Positions 26,250 through 36,978 of a stretch of DNA of 64,000 bases are shown here, piece after piece. The stretch is taken from the NCBI RefSeq assembly GCF_000012745.1, contig NC_007404.1:496001-560000 (forward strand), written 5' to 3'. How positions within the stretch are numbered: position 1 is the stretch's first letter; every line of letters begins with the position of its first letter. A program made the position numbers and the translations under genes. The DNA comes from Thiobacillus denitrificans ATCC 25259 (GTDB lineage: Bacteria > Pseudomonadota > Gammaproteobacteria > Burkholderiales > Thiobacillaceae). The notes under the pieces are model-generated. The model ran no database searches and was not told the origin of the DNA. It worked only from the letters and a program-made list of their open reading frames with translations.

Positions 26250-27266
26250 ATGCCGGACATCGTCGTCGTATGGCTTTCGCTTCTTGCCAGCCTCGCCGTG
26301 ATCGGCGTGGCCGGGGTGCGGCTTTCTCGCTACGGCGACGTCATCGCCGAGAAAAGCGGCATGAGCCGTGGCTGGGTGGGGCTGATCCTGCTGGCCTCGG
26401 TGACCTCGCTGCCGGAACTCGTGACCGGGGTTTCCGCGGTGACCGTCGCGGGCGTCCCCGACATCGCCGTCGGCAACATTTTCGGCGCCTGTGTCTTCAA
26501 TCTCGGCTTCATCGTGGTGCTCGACTTTCTCTGCCGCAAGGAATCGATCTATACCCGCGTGCGCCAGAGCAACGTGCTGGCGGCGGGCTACGGCGTCGCC
26601 CTGATCGGGTTCGCCGGATTCAACCTCTTGCTCTACCGCGACGCCGCGATTCCCGCACTCGGGCATGTCGGCCTCTATTCGCCGATCATCCTGCTGCTGT
26701 ATTTCCTCGCGATGCGCTCGCTCTATCGCCACGAGAAGGCGCACCTCGCTGACGCGGTCGAGGCGCGCGTGGACTCGTATCCGCAGATGAGCCTCAAGCA
26801 GGCGGTCCGGGGCTATGCCGTGGCCGCGCTGGTGGTCGTGGCGGCGGGTGTCTGGCTGCCCCACATCGCGGCGGACCTGGCCGAGGCGATGAATTGGAAG
26901 CAAAGCTTCGTCGGCACCCTGTTCGTCGCCGCCGTGACGACGACGCCGGAAATCGTCGTCACGGTTTCCGCCTTGCGCATGGGCGCCGTCGACTTGGCCA
27001 TCGGCAACCTGCTCGGCAGCAATCTGTTCAACGTCGCCATTCTCGCCGTCGACGATTTCGCCTACATGCCTGGCCCGCTGTTCGCCGACGTCTCGATCTC
27101 GCATGCCGCCTCGGCCTTCTCGGCGATGATGATGAGCGGACTTGCGATCGTCGGCCTCGTCACGCGGCCGACGTCGCAGGTGTTGCGCTCGGTGAGCTGG
27201 ATCAGCCTGCTGCTGCTCGCCGTCTACCTGCTGAACAGCCTCTTCCTCTATCTCTATGGACACTGA
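26250..27266 (+). CDS. Sodium/calcium exchanger family protein
   Basis: A 338-residue CaCA-family antiporter with about ten helices and both alpha repeats: LILLASVTSLPELVTGVSAV near residue 45 and GTLFVAAVTTTPEIVVTVSA near 225, each with the ion-coordinating acidic residue after Pro. GNIFGACVFNLG and GNLLGSNLFNVA complete the repeats. It should extrude Ca2+ using the sodium or proton gradient. Its end overlaps the start of the Ca2+ ATPase gene by 11 bases, so two Ca2+ exporters appear to be coupled. Confidence 0.9.
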   Translation: MPDIVVVWLSLLASLAVIGVAGVRLSRYGDVIAEKSGMSRGWVGLILLASVTSLPELVTGVSAVTVAGVPDIAVGNIFGACVFNLGFIVVLDFLCRKESIYTRVRQSNVLAAGYGVALIGFAGFNLLLYRDAAIPALGHVGLYSPIILLLYFLAMRSLYRHEKAHLADAVEARVDSYPQMSLKQAVRGYAVAALVVVAAGVWLPHIAADLAEAMNWKQSFVGTLFVAAVTTTPEIVVTVSALRMGAVDLAIGNLLGSNLFNVAILAVDDFAYMPGPLFADVSISHAASAFSAMMMSGLAIVGLVTRPTSQVLRSVSWISLLLLAVYLLNSLFLYLYGH

Positions 27267-29898
27267 CGCAGACACCGCCCGCCAGGCCTGGCATCGCCTC
27301 GACACCGAGGCCGCGGCCGCGCAGTTCGACAGCGACCTGAACCGGGGGCTCTCGGCGCAGGTGGCCGCCCAGCGTCTGGCGCAACAGGGCCCCAACGCGC
27401 TCCAGGAGGGCGGCCGTCGCCACCCGTTGGCGATGCTCGCCTCGCAGTTCACCGATTTCATGATCCTGGTGCTGATCGCCGCCGCCGTGATCGCGGGCAT
27501 CGTTGGCGAGCCGGAGGACACGATCGCGATCGTCGTCATCGTGTTCCTCAACGGCATCATCGGCTTCGTCCAGGAATATCGCGCCGAGCGTGCGATGGCC
27601 GCGCTGAAGAAGATGAGCAGCCCGCAGGCGCGCGTGATCCGCGACGGCCAGGCGGCCTGGATCGACGCGCGCGAACTCGTGCCGGGCGACGTCGTCGAGC
27701 TCGAAGCCGGCAACATCGTTCCCGCCGACCTGCGGCTGATCGAGCTCTCCGCGTTCAAGGTCGACGAATCGGCGTTGACAGGCGAGTCGCAGGCGGTCGA
27801 GAAGCAGCACGCGCAACTGAGCGAGGTCGAGCTGCCGCTCGGCGACCGGCTCAACCTCGCGTACAAGGGCACGGTCGCGACCTACGGCCGGGCGCGCGGG
27901 CTCGTCGTCGCCACCGGCATGCAGACCGAGCTGGGCAGGATCGCGACGCTGCTGGCGGGCGAAGCGGGCAAGACGCCGCTGCAGAAGCGCCTGGCGCGTT
28001 TCGGCCAGCATCTGGCGCTCGTCGTGCTCGCGATCTGCGCGATCATCTTCGTCGCCGGCTGGCTGCGCGGCGAGCCGCCGCTGGTGATGCTGCTGACCGC
28101 GGTCAGTCTTGCGGTCGCCGCGATCCCCGAGGCGCTGCCGGCCGTCGTGACGATCTCGCTCGCGCTCGGCGCCGCGCGCATGGTGCGGCAGAACGCGCTG
28201 ATCCGGCGGCTGCCCGCGGTCGAGACGCTCGGCTCGGTCACCTATATCTGCTCGGACAAGACCGGCACGCTGACCGAAAACCGGATGCGCGTCGACCGCC
28301 TGCAGGCCGCCGGCGAGACGCGACCGGGATTGCAGGAGGACGGCGGGGCGCCGTGGCACGAGCTCGGGCTCGCGATGGCGCTATGCAACGACGCCGTCGC
28401 CGACGCCGACGGCAGCCTGAGCGGCGACCCGACCGAGACGGCGCTGCTCGACGCGGTGCTGTCGGCTGGCCTCGATCTCGCGGCGCTGCGTCAGGCGCTG
28501 CCGCGCGAGGGCGAGCTTCCGTTCGACTCGGAGCGTGCGCGCATGAGCACCGTGCATCGCGAAGGCGAGGGCGCGCTCGTGCTCGTGAAAGGCGCCCCCG
28601 AGAGCCTGCTGCCGCGCTGCGTCGATGGGCTCGGACCGTCAGGGCGCGCACCGATCGACACGGACGCGCTGCACGACGAGGCCGAAAGGCTCGCCGCGGA
28701 CGGCTTGCGCGTCCTCGCCTTCGCGCTCAGGCGCTTGCCACGCATGCCGGACACGCTCGACGTCGACACGCTCGAATCGGGACTGAGCTTCGTCGGACTG
28801 GCCGGGCTGATCGACCCGCCCCGTCCCGAAGCGGCCGAGTCGGTTGCGGCGTGCAAGGCCGCCGGCATCATCCCGGTCATGATCACCGGCGACCATCCGG
28901 CGACCGCGCGCGCGATCGCGAGCCGGCTCGGCATCATCGACGCCGACGCCAAGGTGCTGACCGGTGCCGAACTCGCGAAGCTCACGCTTGCGGAGTTCGA
29001 GCGCGAAGTCGATACCGTGCGCGTCTACGCGCGCATCAACCCCGAGCAGAAGATCAAGATCGTGCAGGCCTTGCAGGACAAAGGCGAGTTCGTCGCGATG
29101 ACCGGCGACGGCGTCAACGACGCGCCGGCGCTGAAGATGGCCGACATCGGCGTCGCGATGGGCAAGGGCGGCACCGACGTCGCGCGTGAAGCCGCGCACA
29201 TGACGCTGCTCGACGACAATTTCGCGACCATCGTGCACGCCGTGCGCGAAGGGCGGCGCATCTTCGACAACATCCGCAAATTCGTCAAATACACGATGAC
29301 GAGCAATTCGGGCGAGATCTGGACCATCTTTCTCGCGCCGTTCATGGGCCTGCCGATCCCGCTGCTGCCGATCCACATCCTTTGGATCAATCTCGTGACC
29401 GACGGCCTGCCCGGGCTCGCGCTCGCCAACGAGCGGGCCGAGCGCGACGTCATGGCGCGGCCGCCGCGTCCGCCGAAGGAAAGCATCTTCGCCCACGGCA
29501 TGTGGCAGCACATCCTGTGGGTCGGCCTGCTGATGGGCGGCGTGTCGCTACTGACCCAGGCGTGGGCGATCCACACCGAATCGGCGCACTGGCAGAGCAT
29601 GGTGTTCACGGTGCTGACGCTGTCGCAGCTCGGCCACGTGCTCGCGATCCGCTCCGAGCGTGAATCCCTGTTCCGCCACGGCGTGTTCTCCAACCGCATG
29701 CTGATCGCCGCGCTCGCAGTGACCTTCGCGCTGCAGATGGCCGTGCTCTATGTGCCCTGGCTCAACCCGATCTTCAGGACCGCGCCGCTGAGCGCGGGCG
29801 AGCTCGGTGCCTGTCTCGCGCTGTCGTCGGTCGTTTTCATCGGCGTCGAGATCGAGAAGTGGCTGGTGCGCCGGGGCTGGCTCTACGGCGGAAATTGA
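27256..29898 (+). CDS. Calcium-transporting P-type ATPase, SERCA-like
   Basis: An 880-residue P2A-type ATPase: N-terminal cation ATPase domain, TGES actuator loop (175-178), phosphorylation site CSDKTGTLT (Asp334), nucleotide domain KGAPE, hinge MTGDGVNDAPALK (about 615) and ten helices. SERCA ion ligands are recognisable: PEALP in M4, SNSGE in M5 and NLVTDGLP in M6, so Ca2+ is the likely substrate. It overlaps the exchanger gene by 11 bases. It is convergent with glnE with 27 bases between them. Confidence 0.92.
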   Translation: MDTDADTARQAWHRLDTEAAAAQFDSDLNRGLSAQVAAQRLAQQGPNALQEGGRRHPLAMLASQFTDFMILVLIAAAVIAGIVGEPEDTIAIVVIVFLNGIIGFVQEYRAERAMAALKKMSSPQARVIRDGQAAWIDARELVPGDVVELEAGNIVPADLRLIELSAFKVDESALTGESQAVEKQHAQLSEVELPLGDRLNLAYKGTVATYGRARGLVVATGMQTELGRIATLLAGEAGKTPLQKRLARFGQHLALVVLAICAIIFVAGWLRGEPPLVMLLTAVSLAVAAIPEALPAVVTISLALGAARMVRQNALIRRLPAVETLGSVTYICSDKTGTLTENRMRVDRLQAAGETRPGLQEDGGAPWHELGLAMALCNDAVADADGSLSGDPTETALLDAVLSAGLDLAALRQALPREGELPFDSERARMSTVHREGEGALVLVKGAPESLLPRCVDGLGPSGRAPIDTDALHDEAERLAADGLRVLAFALRRLPRMPDTLDVDTLESGLSFVGLAGLIDPPRPEAAESVAACKAAGIIPVMITGDHPATARAIASRLGIIDADAKVLTGAELAKLTLAEFEREVDTVRVYARINPEQKIKIVQALQDKGEFVAMTGDGVNDAPALKMADIGVAMGKGGTDVAREAAHMTLLDDNFATIVHAVREGRRIFDNIRKFVKYTMTSNSGEIWTIFLAPFMGLPIPLLPIHILWINLVTDGLPGLALANERAERDVMARPPRPPKESIFAHGMWQHILWVGLLMGGVSLLTQAWAIHTESAHWQSMVFTVLTLSQLGHVLAIRSERESLFRHGVFSNRMLIAALAVTFALQMAVLYVPWLNPIFRTAPLSAGELGACLALSSVVFIGVEIEKWLVRRGWLYGGN

Positions 29899-29925
29899 GC
29901 GGCGCGCGCGGGGCGCCGCAGGCAT

Positions 29926-32610
29926 TCAGCCGCCCAGCACTTCGGCGCGCAGGGCCGACACCGCCGCGCGCACCGCTTCGAGATCGCCCGGAGGAACCCG
30001 CGCGTACTCGGCGCCGCTCAGCTTGATCGCGTGCTGCTGGCGCCGCAGTTCGCGGTAGGCATCGGCCGCGCCCTGCGCGAGCGTCGCTGGAACGAGGCCG
30101 GCCGCGCCGGCGCGCAGGAGCAGCGCGATATTGCCCACGTTGTCGGCCATTTCGGGATGCGCCGCGCTGTGCCGCAGCACGAGGTATTGCACGCAGAATT
30201 CGACGTCGACGATGCCGCCGCGGTCGTGCTTGAGGTCGAACAGTTCGCTCGCGTTGACGTGACCCGCGTGCATTTTCTCGCGCATCGCGCGGACCTCGGC
30301 GCGCAGCGCCTCCGCGTCGCGGGGCAGGCACAGCACTTCGCGGCGCAAGGTCTCGAAGCGCGCGCCGATTTCGCCGTCGCCGCAGACGAAGCGCGCCCGC
30401 GTCAGCGCCTGATGCTCCCATACCCAGGCGTGCTGCAACTGGTAATCGCGGAACGCCGCCATCGAACTGACGAGCAGCCCCGAGGCGCCGTCAGGGCGCA
30501 GCCTGAGGTCGGTTTCGTAGAGGATGCCGGCCGACGTAAGCGTGCCGAGCCAGGTGTTGATGCGCTGCGCGAGCCGTGCATAGGTTTCCTGTGCGCGCGG
30601 GTCGGCGTCGTCGTAGAGGAACACCAGGTCGAGATCGGACGCGTAACCGAGCTCCTTGCCGCCGAGCTTGCCGTAACCGACGACGGCGAAGCGCGGCGCG
30701 TCGCGGTGACGTGACTTGAGGCCTGCCCAGCAGCGGCCGAGTGTTTCGGCGAGCAGCGTGTCGGCCAGATACGACAGGTGATCCGACAGCGCTTCGAGGG
30801 TCAGGCGCCCGGCGACGTCCTGCGCCAGCAGGCGCAGCGTTTGCACCTGCTTGAAGCGGCGCAACGCGTCCATCTGCGCCTCGGTGTCGTTCGGCTGGGC
30901 GTCGAGCTCGTCGCGCAGCTGCGCGGCGAGCGTGGGCCAGTCGGGCAGCGCCAGCAGCGACTGCGGCGCGATCAGCTCGTCGAGCAGTTGCGGTTGCCGC
31001 GTGATGAGCTGCGCGGCCCAGGGGCTCGCGGCCAGCAGCCGTACGAGCTGGCGTAGCGCGGCCGGATATTCGGCGAGCAGGGCGAGGTAGGTGGCGCGGC
31101 GCGCGATCGATTGCACCAGCCGCGCGAAACGCTCGAGCGTGGCCTGCGGGTCGCGCTGGCTGCCGATGACTTCGAGTGCCGGCGGCAGCAGCGCGTTCAG
31201 CCGCAACTGGGTCGATTCGGGCAGCCGCGCGCTCGCCTCGCGCAAGGCCTCGAGCGTCGCCAGCACCTGCGCGGCATCGTCGTAGCCGGCGTTCTCCAGC
31301 AAGGCCGTTGCCGCTTCGACGCCGGCCGTGCCACAGCACACGGCGGTGAGCGGATGGCTCATCTGGTCGGTCTGCGGCGCGGCGAACGCCTGCTCGAAGT
31401 GCCGCGTCACGCGGCTGCGGTGGCGGTCGAGCGCGGCAACGAGCGTGCCGTAATCGGCGACGCCCATCGCCTCGGCAAGCATCGCCTGCGAATCGGTATC
31501 GTCGGGCAGGCGCTGGGTCTGCGCGTCGTCGAGATACTGGATGCGGTGTTCGAGGCGGCGCAGAAAGTCGTAGGCCGCCGCGAGTTCCTGCCGCGCGTCG
31601 GCCGCGAGCAGCCCGCTTTTCGCGAGTTCGCCGAGCACCGTGAGCGTCGGCCGCTGCTGCAGCGTGCGGATCTGGCCGCCGCGTATGAGTTGGAACACCT
31701 GCGCCGTGAACTCGATTTCACGGATGCCGCCGGGACCGAGCTTGACGTCGGTCGCCATTTCGCGGCGCACGACTTCGCGGCGGATCTGCGCGTGCAGCTC
31801 GCGGATCGCGGCGAAGGCCTCGAAATCGAGGTACTTGCGGAATACGAAAGGTCGCACGACCGCGGCGAGTGCGTCGTGATGCCCGCCCGTCAGCGGCCGT
31901 GCCTTGATCCAGGCGTAGCGCTCCCAGGGCCTGCCGTGCGCGACGAGATAGTCCTCGAGCATATCGAAACCCATCGCGAACGGCCCGGACTCGCCCCATG
32001 GCCGCAGCCGCAGGTCGACGCGGAAGACGTAGCCGTCGGCGGTGTTCTCGCCGAGCGCCGCGGTGAGCTTGCGCCCGAGGCGGACGAAGAATTCGTGATT
32101 GCTGATCGAGCGCACCGCGGCGTCGCCGTCCGCCGCGGTCTCGCCTTCCTCGGGATAGAGATAGATCAGGTCGATGTCGGACGAGACGTTGAGTTCGCCG
32201 CCGCCGAGCTTGCCCATGCCGACGACGACCATGCGCTGCGGCGCGCCGTCGGCGCCGCGCGGCTCGCCGTGGCGCGCGGCGAGCGTCGTGTGGTGGAACG
32301 CGAGTCCAGTCTCGATGCTCGTTTCGGCGAGCGCGCTCCAGGTCGCGACGACTTCGCCCAGATCGGCGCTGCCAGCGAGGTCGCGCGCGGTCGTGACGAG
32401 CCAGACGCGCTGACGCAACTGGCGCAGGCGCCGGTGCAGGCTGTCCTCGTCGACGCACGGCGGCTCGCTCAGAAAAGCCACCATCGCATCGCGCCCGAAA
32501 GGCCGCTCGAGCATGGGCACGAGGGCCTCTGCAAGGGCGGGCTGCGCGGCGAGCAGGCGGCGGCCGAAACGCGAGCAGCGGGCAAGCCGTTTCAGTGCGG
32601 GATTGCTCAT
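29926..32610 (-). CDS. glnE: Bifunctional glutamine synthetase adenylyltransferase/deadenylase
   Basis: An 894-residue enzyme that adenylylates and deadenylylates glutamine synthetase under PII control. Two nucleotidyltransferase domains are present, with GMGKLGGGELNVSSDIDLIY in the first (deadenylylase) and GYGKLGGKELGYASDLDLVF in the second (adenylylase), each followed by its GlnD-PII-uridylyltransferase-like helical region. The ATG at 32610 begins MSNPALKRL; an upstream ATG adds 11 unconserved residues. It is divergent from acs with 53 bases between starts. Confidence 0.96.
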   Translation of the reverse strand: MSNPALKRLARCSRFGRRLLAAQPALAEALVPMLERPFGRDAMVAFLSEPPCVDEDSLHRRLRQLRQRVWLVTTARDLAGSADLGEVVATWSALAETSIETGLAFHHTTLAARHGEPRGADGAPQRMVVVGMGKLGGGELNVSSDIDLIYLYPEEGETAADGDAAVRSISNHEFFVRLGRKLTAALGENTADGYVFRVDLRLRPWGESGPFAMGFDMLEDYLVAHGRPWERYAWIKARPLTGGHHDALAAVVRPFVFRKYLDFEAFAAIRELHAQIRREVVRREMATDVKLGPGGIREIEFTAQVFQLIRGGQIRTLQQRPTLTVLGELAKSGLLAADARQELAAAYDFLRRLEHRIQYLDDAQTQRLPDDTDSQAMLAEAMGVADYGTLVAALDRHRSRVTRHFEQAFAAPQTDQMSHPLTAVCCGTAGVEAATALLENAGYDDAAQVLATLEALREASARLPESTQLRLNALLPPALEVIGSQRDPQATLERFARLVQSIARRATYLALLAEYPAALRQLVRLLAASPWAAQLITRQPQLLDELIAPQSLLALPDWPTLAAQLRDELDAQPNDTEAQMDALRRFKQVQTLRLLAQDVAGRLTLEALSDHLSYLADTLLAETLGRCWAGLKSRHRDAPRFAVVGYGKLGGKELGYASDLDLVFLYDDADPRAQETYARLAQRINTWLGTLTSAGILYETDLRLRPDGASGLLVSSMAAFRDYQLQHAWVWEHQALTRARFVCGDGEIGARFETLRREVLCLPRDAEALRAEVRAMREKMHAGHVNASELFDLKHDRGGIVDVEFCVQYLVLRHSAAHPEMADNVGNIALLLRAGAAGLVPATLAQGAADAYRELRRQQHAIKLSGAEYARVPPGDLEAVRAAVSALRAEVLGG

Positions 32611-32663
32611 GGCATGGATTAGAATTTGTGCTTTATCGGACACTCTAACAGCGGAGAGCTTGT

Positions 32664-34631
<1,968 letters not shown>

Positions 34632-34955
34632 GCGCCGCGGACGCGGCGCGGCGCTGCCTCGTACCCGGTGCCCACCGCGCCCGTCTGCCCGGAAGCCGCG
34701 CGGCACCGAGCGCTTTGCCCGAGCGTGCCTCCGACGCCCATGCCGGCACGACCGAGACGCGCGTCGGAATTCTTTCCACCGCCACCGCACTGAGCACCGC
34801 CAGCGTCTGGCTGTTATCTGCGGTGCCACGGGCACGCCCGCCCGTTGCCTACATGCAAGCGGCGAAAGGCGCGCGTTTTTGTCGGAGTCCTTTACATGGC
34901 CTCGACGGCGAAACGGCGAAGACGCGGGGTATCTGACGTCTTTTGATTCATAAAA

Positions 34956-34975
34956 ACAAGGACCAGGGTCTTTGT
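34956..34975. repeat. 20-bp inverted repeat upstream of the sigma-54 promoter
   Basis: ACAAGGACC and GGTCTTTGT form arms around a two-base centre, matching at eight of nine positions with one G-T. It lies just upstream of the -24 element. It could be an activator or repressor site, or a weak hairpin. Confidence 0.4.
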
Positions 34976-34985
34976 ATTTGCCTGT

Positions 34986-35001
34986 CGGCTCGATTCTTGC
35001 G
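34986..35001 (+). promoter_or_regulatory. Candidate sigma-54 promoter of the first PEP-CTERM gene
   Basis: CGGCTCG with GG at 34987-34988 and TTGC with GC at 34999-35000 have the obligatory 10-base gap of -24/-12 promoters (consensus TGGCACG-N4-TTGC). The start would fall near 35012, 48 bases before the ATG. The sequence resembles the stronger site upstream of the PEP-CTERM gene at 55556-56101. Confidence 0.6.
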
Positions 35002-35059
35002 GCCATCAAAAGGCCATGCCTAACGCGTGGTCAAATTGTCTACAGAGGAGACAGGTCAA

Positions 35060-35692
35060 ATGGAACTTCCAAAGCTTACCCGCACGCTGTTCCGTACCCT
35101 GATGGTCTCAGGGGCGCTGAGCGTTGCTCCGCAGGCCAACGCGCTCGACATCGATGCCCTGACCCTCGCGGCAGACGGCTGGATCGTCAATACCAACTAT
35201 TGGACAACCAACCAGAACGCGACGCTCACGACCAGCGAAGTGGCAAATCTGGTTGATCCGATGAGCCCGCCCGACCTTGGCGTCGCGTACAAGCAGGATT
35301 ACGACATGCTGCCGCCGGACGACGGCAGCGCGGCGATGTACTACTCGACGTCGTTCTCGGGCGATCCGAACGATGCAACGATCAGCTGGGATGCAGGTGC
35401 AATGTATTACATCGCCTGCCCGTCCTGTTACCTGCTGGTGAAGGATGGCAGCGCCATTCCCTCCCAGTACGTTTTCGACATCAGCGGGTGGGACGGCCAG
35501 GAGGCGATCAATCTGTCCAATTTCTGGGCGAACACGCCGGGCGCGATTTCCTTCGTTGCGATCTACAACAACGCCCAACCGGGTGGCGGTGGCGGCGGCA
35601 CGATCACGCCGATCCCCGAAGCCGACACCTACGCCATGATGCTGGCCGGCCTGGGTCTGGTCGGATTCGCTGCAAGGCGCAGATTGAGCTGA
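35060..35692 (+). CDS. PEP-CTERM sorting domain protein, paralogue 1
   Basis: A 210-residue exported protein. The signal peptide ends near PQANA. The mature part has a two-Cys motif ACPSCYLLVKDG and the block QYVFDISGWDGQEAINLSNF, followed by a glycine linker and the sorting signal PIPEADTYAMMLAGLGLVGF with an RRR tail. Exosortase would cut at the PEP region and deliver the protein to the cell surface or extracellular matrix. GAGGAG lies upstream of the ATG at 35060. It shares these blocks with the protein at 36077. Function unknown. Confidence 0.85.
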   Translation: MELPKLTRTLFRTLMVSGALSVAPQANALDIDALTLAADGWIVNTNYWTTNQNATLTTSEVANLVDPMSPPDLGVAYKQDYDMLPPDDGSAAMYYSTSFSGDPNDATISWDAGAMYYIACPSCYLLVKDGSAIPSQYVFDISGWDGQEAINLSNFWANTPGAISFVAIYNNAQPGGGGGGTITPIPEADTYAMMLAGLGLVGFAARRRLS

Positions 35693-35709
35693 AGTCAACG
35701 CCCAGTGAA

Positions 35710-35737
35710 ACAGCGCCGCCACGGCGCTGTTTTTTTT
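35710..35737 (+). terminator. Intrinsic terminator after PEP-CTERM paralogue 1
   Basis: A nine-pair stem (ACAGCGCCG with CGGCGCTGT, loop CCA) is followed by seven T. It ends the transcript 18 bases after the stop, so the second paralogue needs its own promoter. Confidence 0.93.
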
Positions 35738-36076
35738 CCCCACCCATGGCCGACTGTCACGGCGTTCCGCGCGCGGGCCGTTGACGCCGGCTGCAGGCCT
35801 GACGGCGATCCTGCAACCGCCTGCGGCGGTTCCCGCCCGGGCGGGAGCGACGATCTCATCCGCGCCATTCCTTCCCCGGCCCGGCTTCCTCCAATCCTAC
35901 AGCGACGTGCGGTCTTCTCCGCTACTGGCCCTCGGCGTCGATTTCTAGAGTTCAAGGCGTTGCCGTTCACATACGGCAATGAACCGCGGCCCACTCTCGA
36001 CACGTCTCGGGCGAACCCTGGCGTGCCTGGGGTGGCTGCTTTCGCGCCCCGCCATCTCATTGCACGGAGGTAAGTC
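35738..36076 (+). other. Intergenic region between the two PEP-CTERM paralogues
   Basis: About 340 bases. I searched for a -24/-12 promoter like that of paralogue 1 and found none with the right spacing. No RNA motif recognised. A GGAGG ribosome site lies at 36066-36070 before the ATG. Confidence 0.5.
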
Positions 36077-36688
36077 ATGAGTCTTAAAAATACCAACCGC
36101 ACTCTCTTATGCAGCCTGATGTTCCCGGCCGCGCTGCTGCTCGCCCCGCAGGCCCAAGCACTGGACCTCACGCCCGACCTTGCCGGCGCCTGGACCTCGC
36201 TCGATACCGACGCGCTGCAGGCCGACGAGGTCGAAAGCCTGGTCGGTGCCCCTTCCGGGTCGCTCGGCCTGGCATACAAGGTCGACGTCGAGGGCGGCGC
36301 CGAGGATGGAACCGCCACGGGTTTCTACGACACCACGTTCACATTCGAAACCACCGGTGACGCCACGGGTGCGACGATCACCCAAAGCGGAATGTCAATC
36401 ATCGACTGCCCATCGTGCTATCTCGTGGTCAAGGACGGCAACCATCAGCCGGCTCAATATCTCTTTGATATCAGCGGCTGGAACGGAACTGACGATATCA
36501 ACCTGTCCGGGTTCTGGCAGGATCCTGCGCAAGGTGCGATCTCGCACATCGCGATCTGGAACGGCGACGGTAACGGCGGCGGCGGTGGCGGCGGTGGCGT
36601 CGTACCGATTCCGGAGGCCGAGACCTACGCCATGATGCTCGCCGGGCTGGGCCTGATCGGCTTCGTCGTGCGTCGCCGCAGGGCCTGA
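36077..36688 (+). CDS. PEP-CTERM sorting domain protein, paralogue 2
   Basis: A 203-residue exported protein with a signal peptide ending near PQAQA, the same two-Cys motif (CPSCYLVVKDG) and FDISGWNGTDDINLSGF block as the protein at 35060, an eight-glycine linker, and the sorting signal PIPEAETYAMMLAGLGLIGF plus RRRR. The shared core with little similarity at the N-terminal third indicates duplication and divergence. GGAGG precedes the ATG. It is followed by a strong terminator. Role in matrix or surface structure is inferred from the sorting signal only. Confidence 0.85.
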   Translation: MSLKNTNRTLLCSLMFPAALLLAPQAQALDLTPDLAGAWTSLDTDALQADEVESLVGAPSGSLGLAYKVDVEGGAEDGTATGFYDTTFTFETTGDATGATITQSGMSIIDCPSCYLVVKDGNHQPAQYLFDISGWNGTDDINLSGFWQDPAQGAISHIAIWNGDGNGGGGGGGGVVPIPEAETYAMMLAGLGLIGFVVRRRRA

Positions 36689-36702
36689 GCGGTCACCTCC
36701 CG

Positions 36703-36732
36703 AAAAAGCGCCGCGGGTCGGCGCTTTTTTTT
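36703..36732 (+). terminator. Intrinsic terminator after PEP-CTERM paralogue 2
   Basis: AAAAAGCGCCG and CGGCGCTTTTT pair around a five-base loop and run into more T residues. A second T/A-rich inverted segment (36733-36761) follows directly. Confidence 0.92.
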
Positions 36733-36898
36733 GGTTTTTTTCCGAAAGGACCAAAAAAATTTCGCGTGGGCAGGGCTACCAGAGGGCGCGCGGGAGTGAG
36801 GGCGGCGTTTCGTAAGTAGTTGAAAAGTCGCAATGTAAAAGACAACGTGTGTGTGAGTACTCACCTAAAGTCTGTCGGGATGTCGACGTTATTGATGG

Positions 36899-36978
36899 AA
36901 TCCCGAAAGGGCAAACCCGCCGCGAGGCGGGGGCGCAAAGCGACCGGTCTCGAAAGAGATAGCGGCGCTGCCGTGGAT
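36899..36978 (+). ncRNA. GEMM-I cyclic di-GMP riboswitch
   Basis: The conserved core is plain: AAAGGGCAAACC at 36906-36917, a P2 hairpin capped by a GCGA tetraloop (36922-36925), then GGGGGCGCAAAGC and ACCGG, then a P3 hairpin with a GAAA loop (36952-36955), TAGCGG, and a closing segment CTGCCGTGGAT. ATCC at 36899-36903 can pair with GGAT at 36975-36978 to close P1. The next bases form two competing hairpins (GACCC with GGGTC; CTGGG with CCCAG), a possible expression platform. It precedes the subtilase ATG by 64 bases, so c-di-GMP should set expression of that exported protease. Confidence 0.92.

Larger units (their letters stand above)
34632..35059 (+). other. Intergenic region of 428 bases before a PEP-CTERM gene
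   Basis: The first 200 bases are GC-rich with no recognisable gene. From about 34930 the composition turns AT-richer and holds an inverted repeat (34956-34975) and a -24/-12 promoter (34986-35001), listed separately. No RNA gene was recognised. Confidence 0.6.

Noticed and set aside
24273-27872. A very long minus-strand open frame through the antiporter, the intergenic region and antisense to the exchanger and ATPase genes
   Set aside because: Only 24273-26009 encodes a conserved protein. The rest is antisense to two clear genes; long antisense frames are expected at this GC content.
34860-34940. GCGAAA-rich segment before the first PEP-CTERM gene as another c-di-GMP riboswitch
   Set aside because: It lacks the GGGCAAACC and CGCAAAGC cores and the two capped hairpins seen at 36899.
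35738-36076. Sigma-54 promoter before PEP-CTERM paralogue 2
   Set aside because: Candidate GG and GC pairs (for example near 36030-36045) have the wrong spacing or a poor -12 element.
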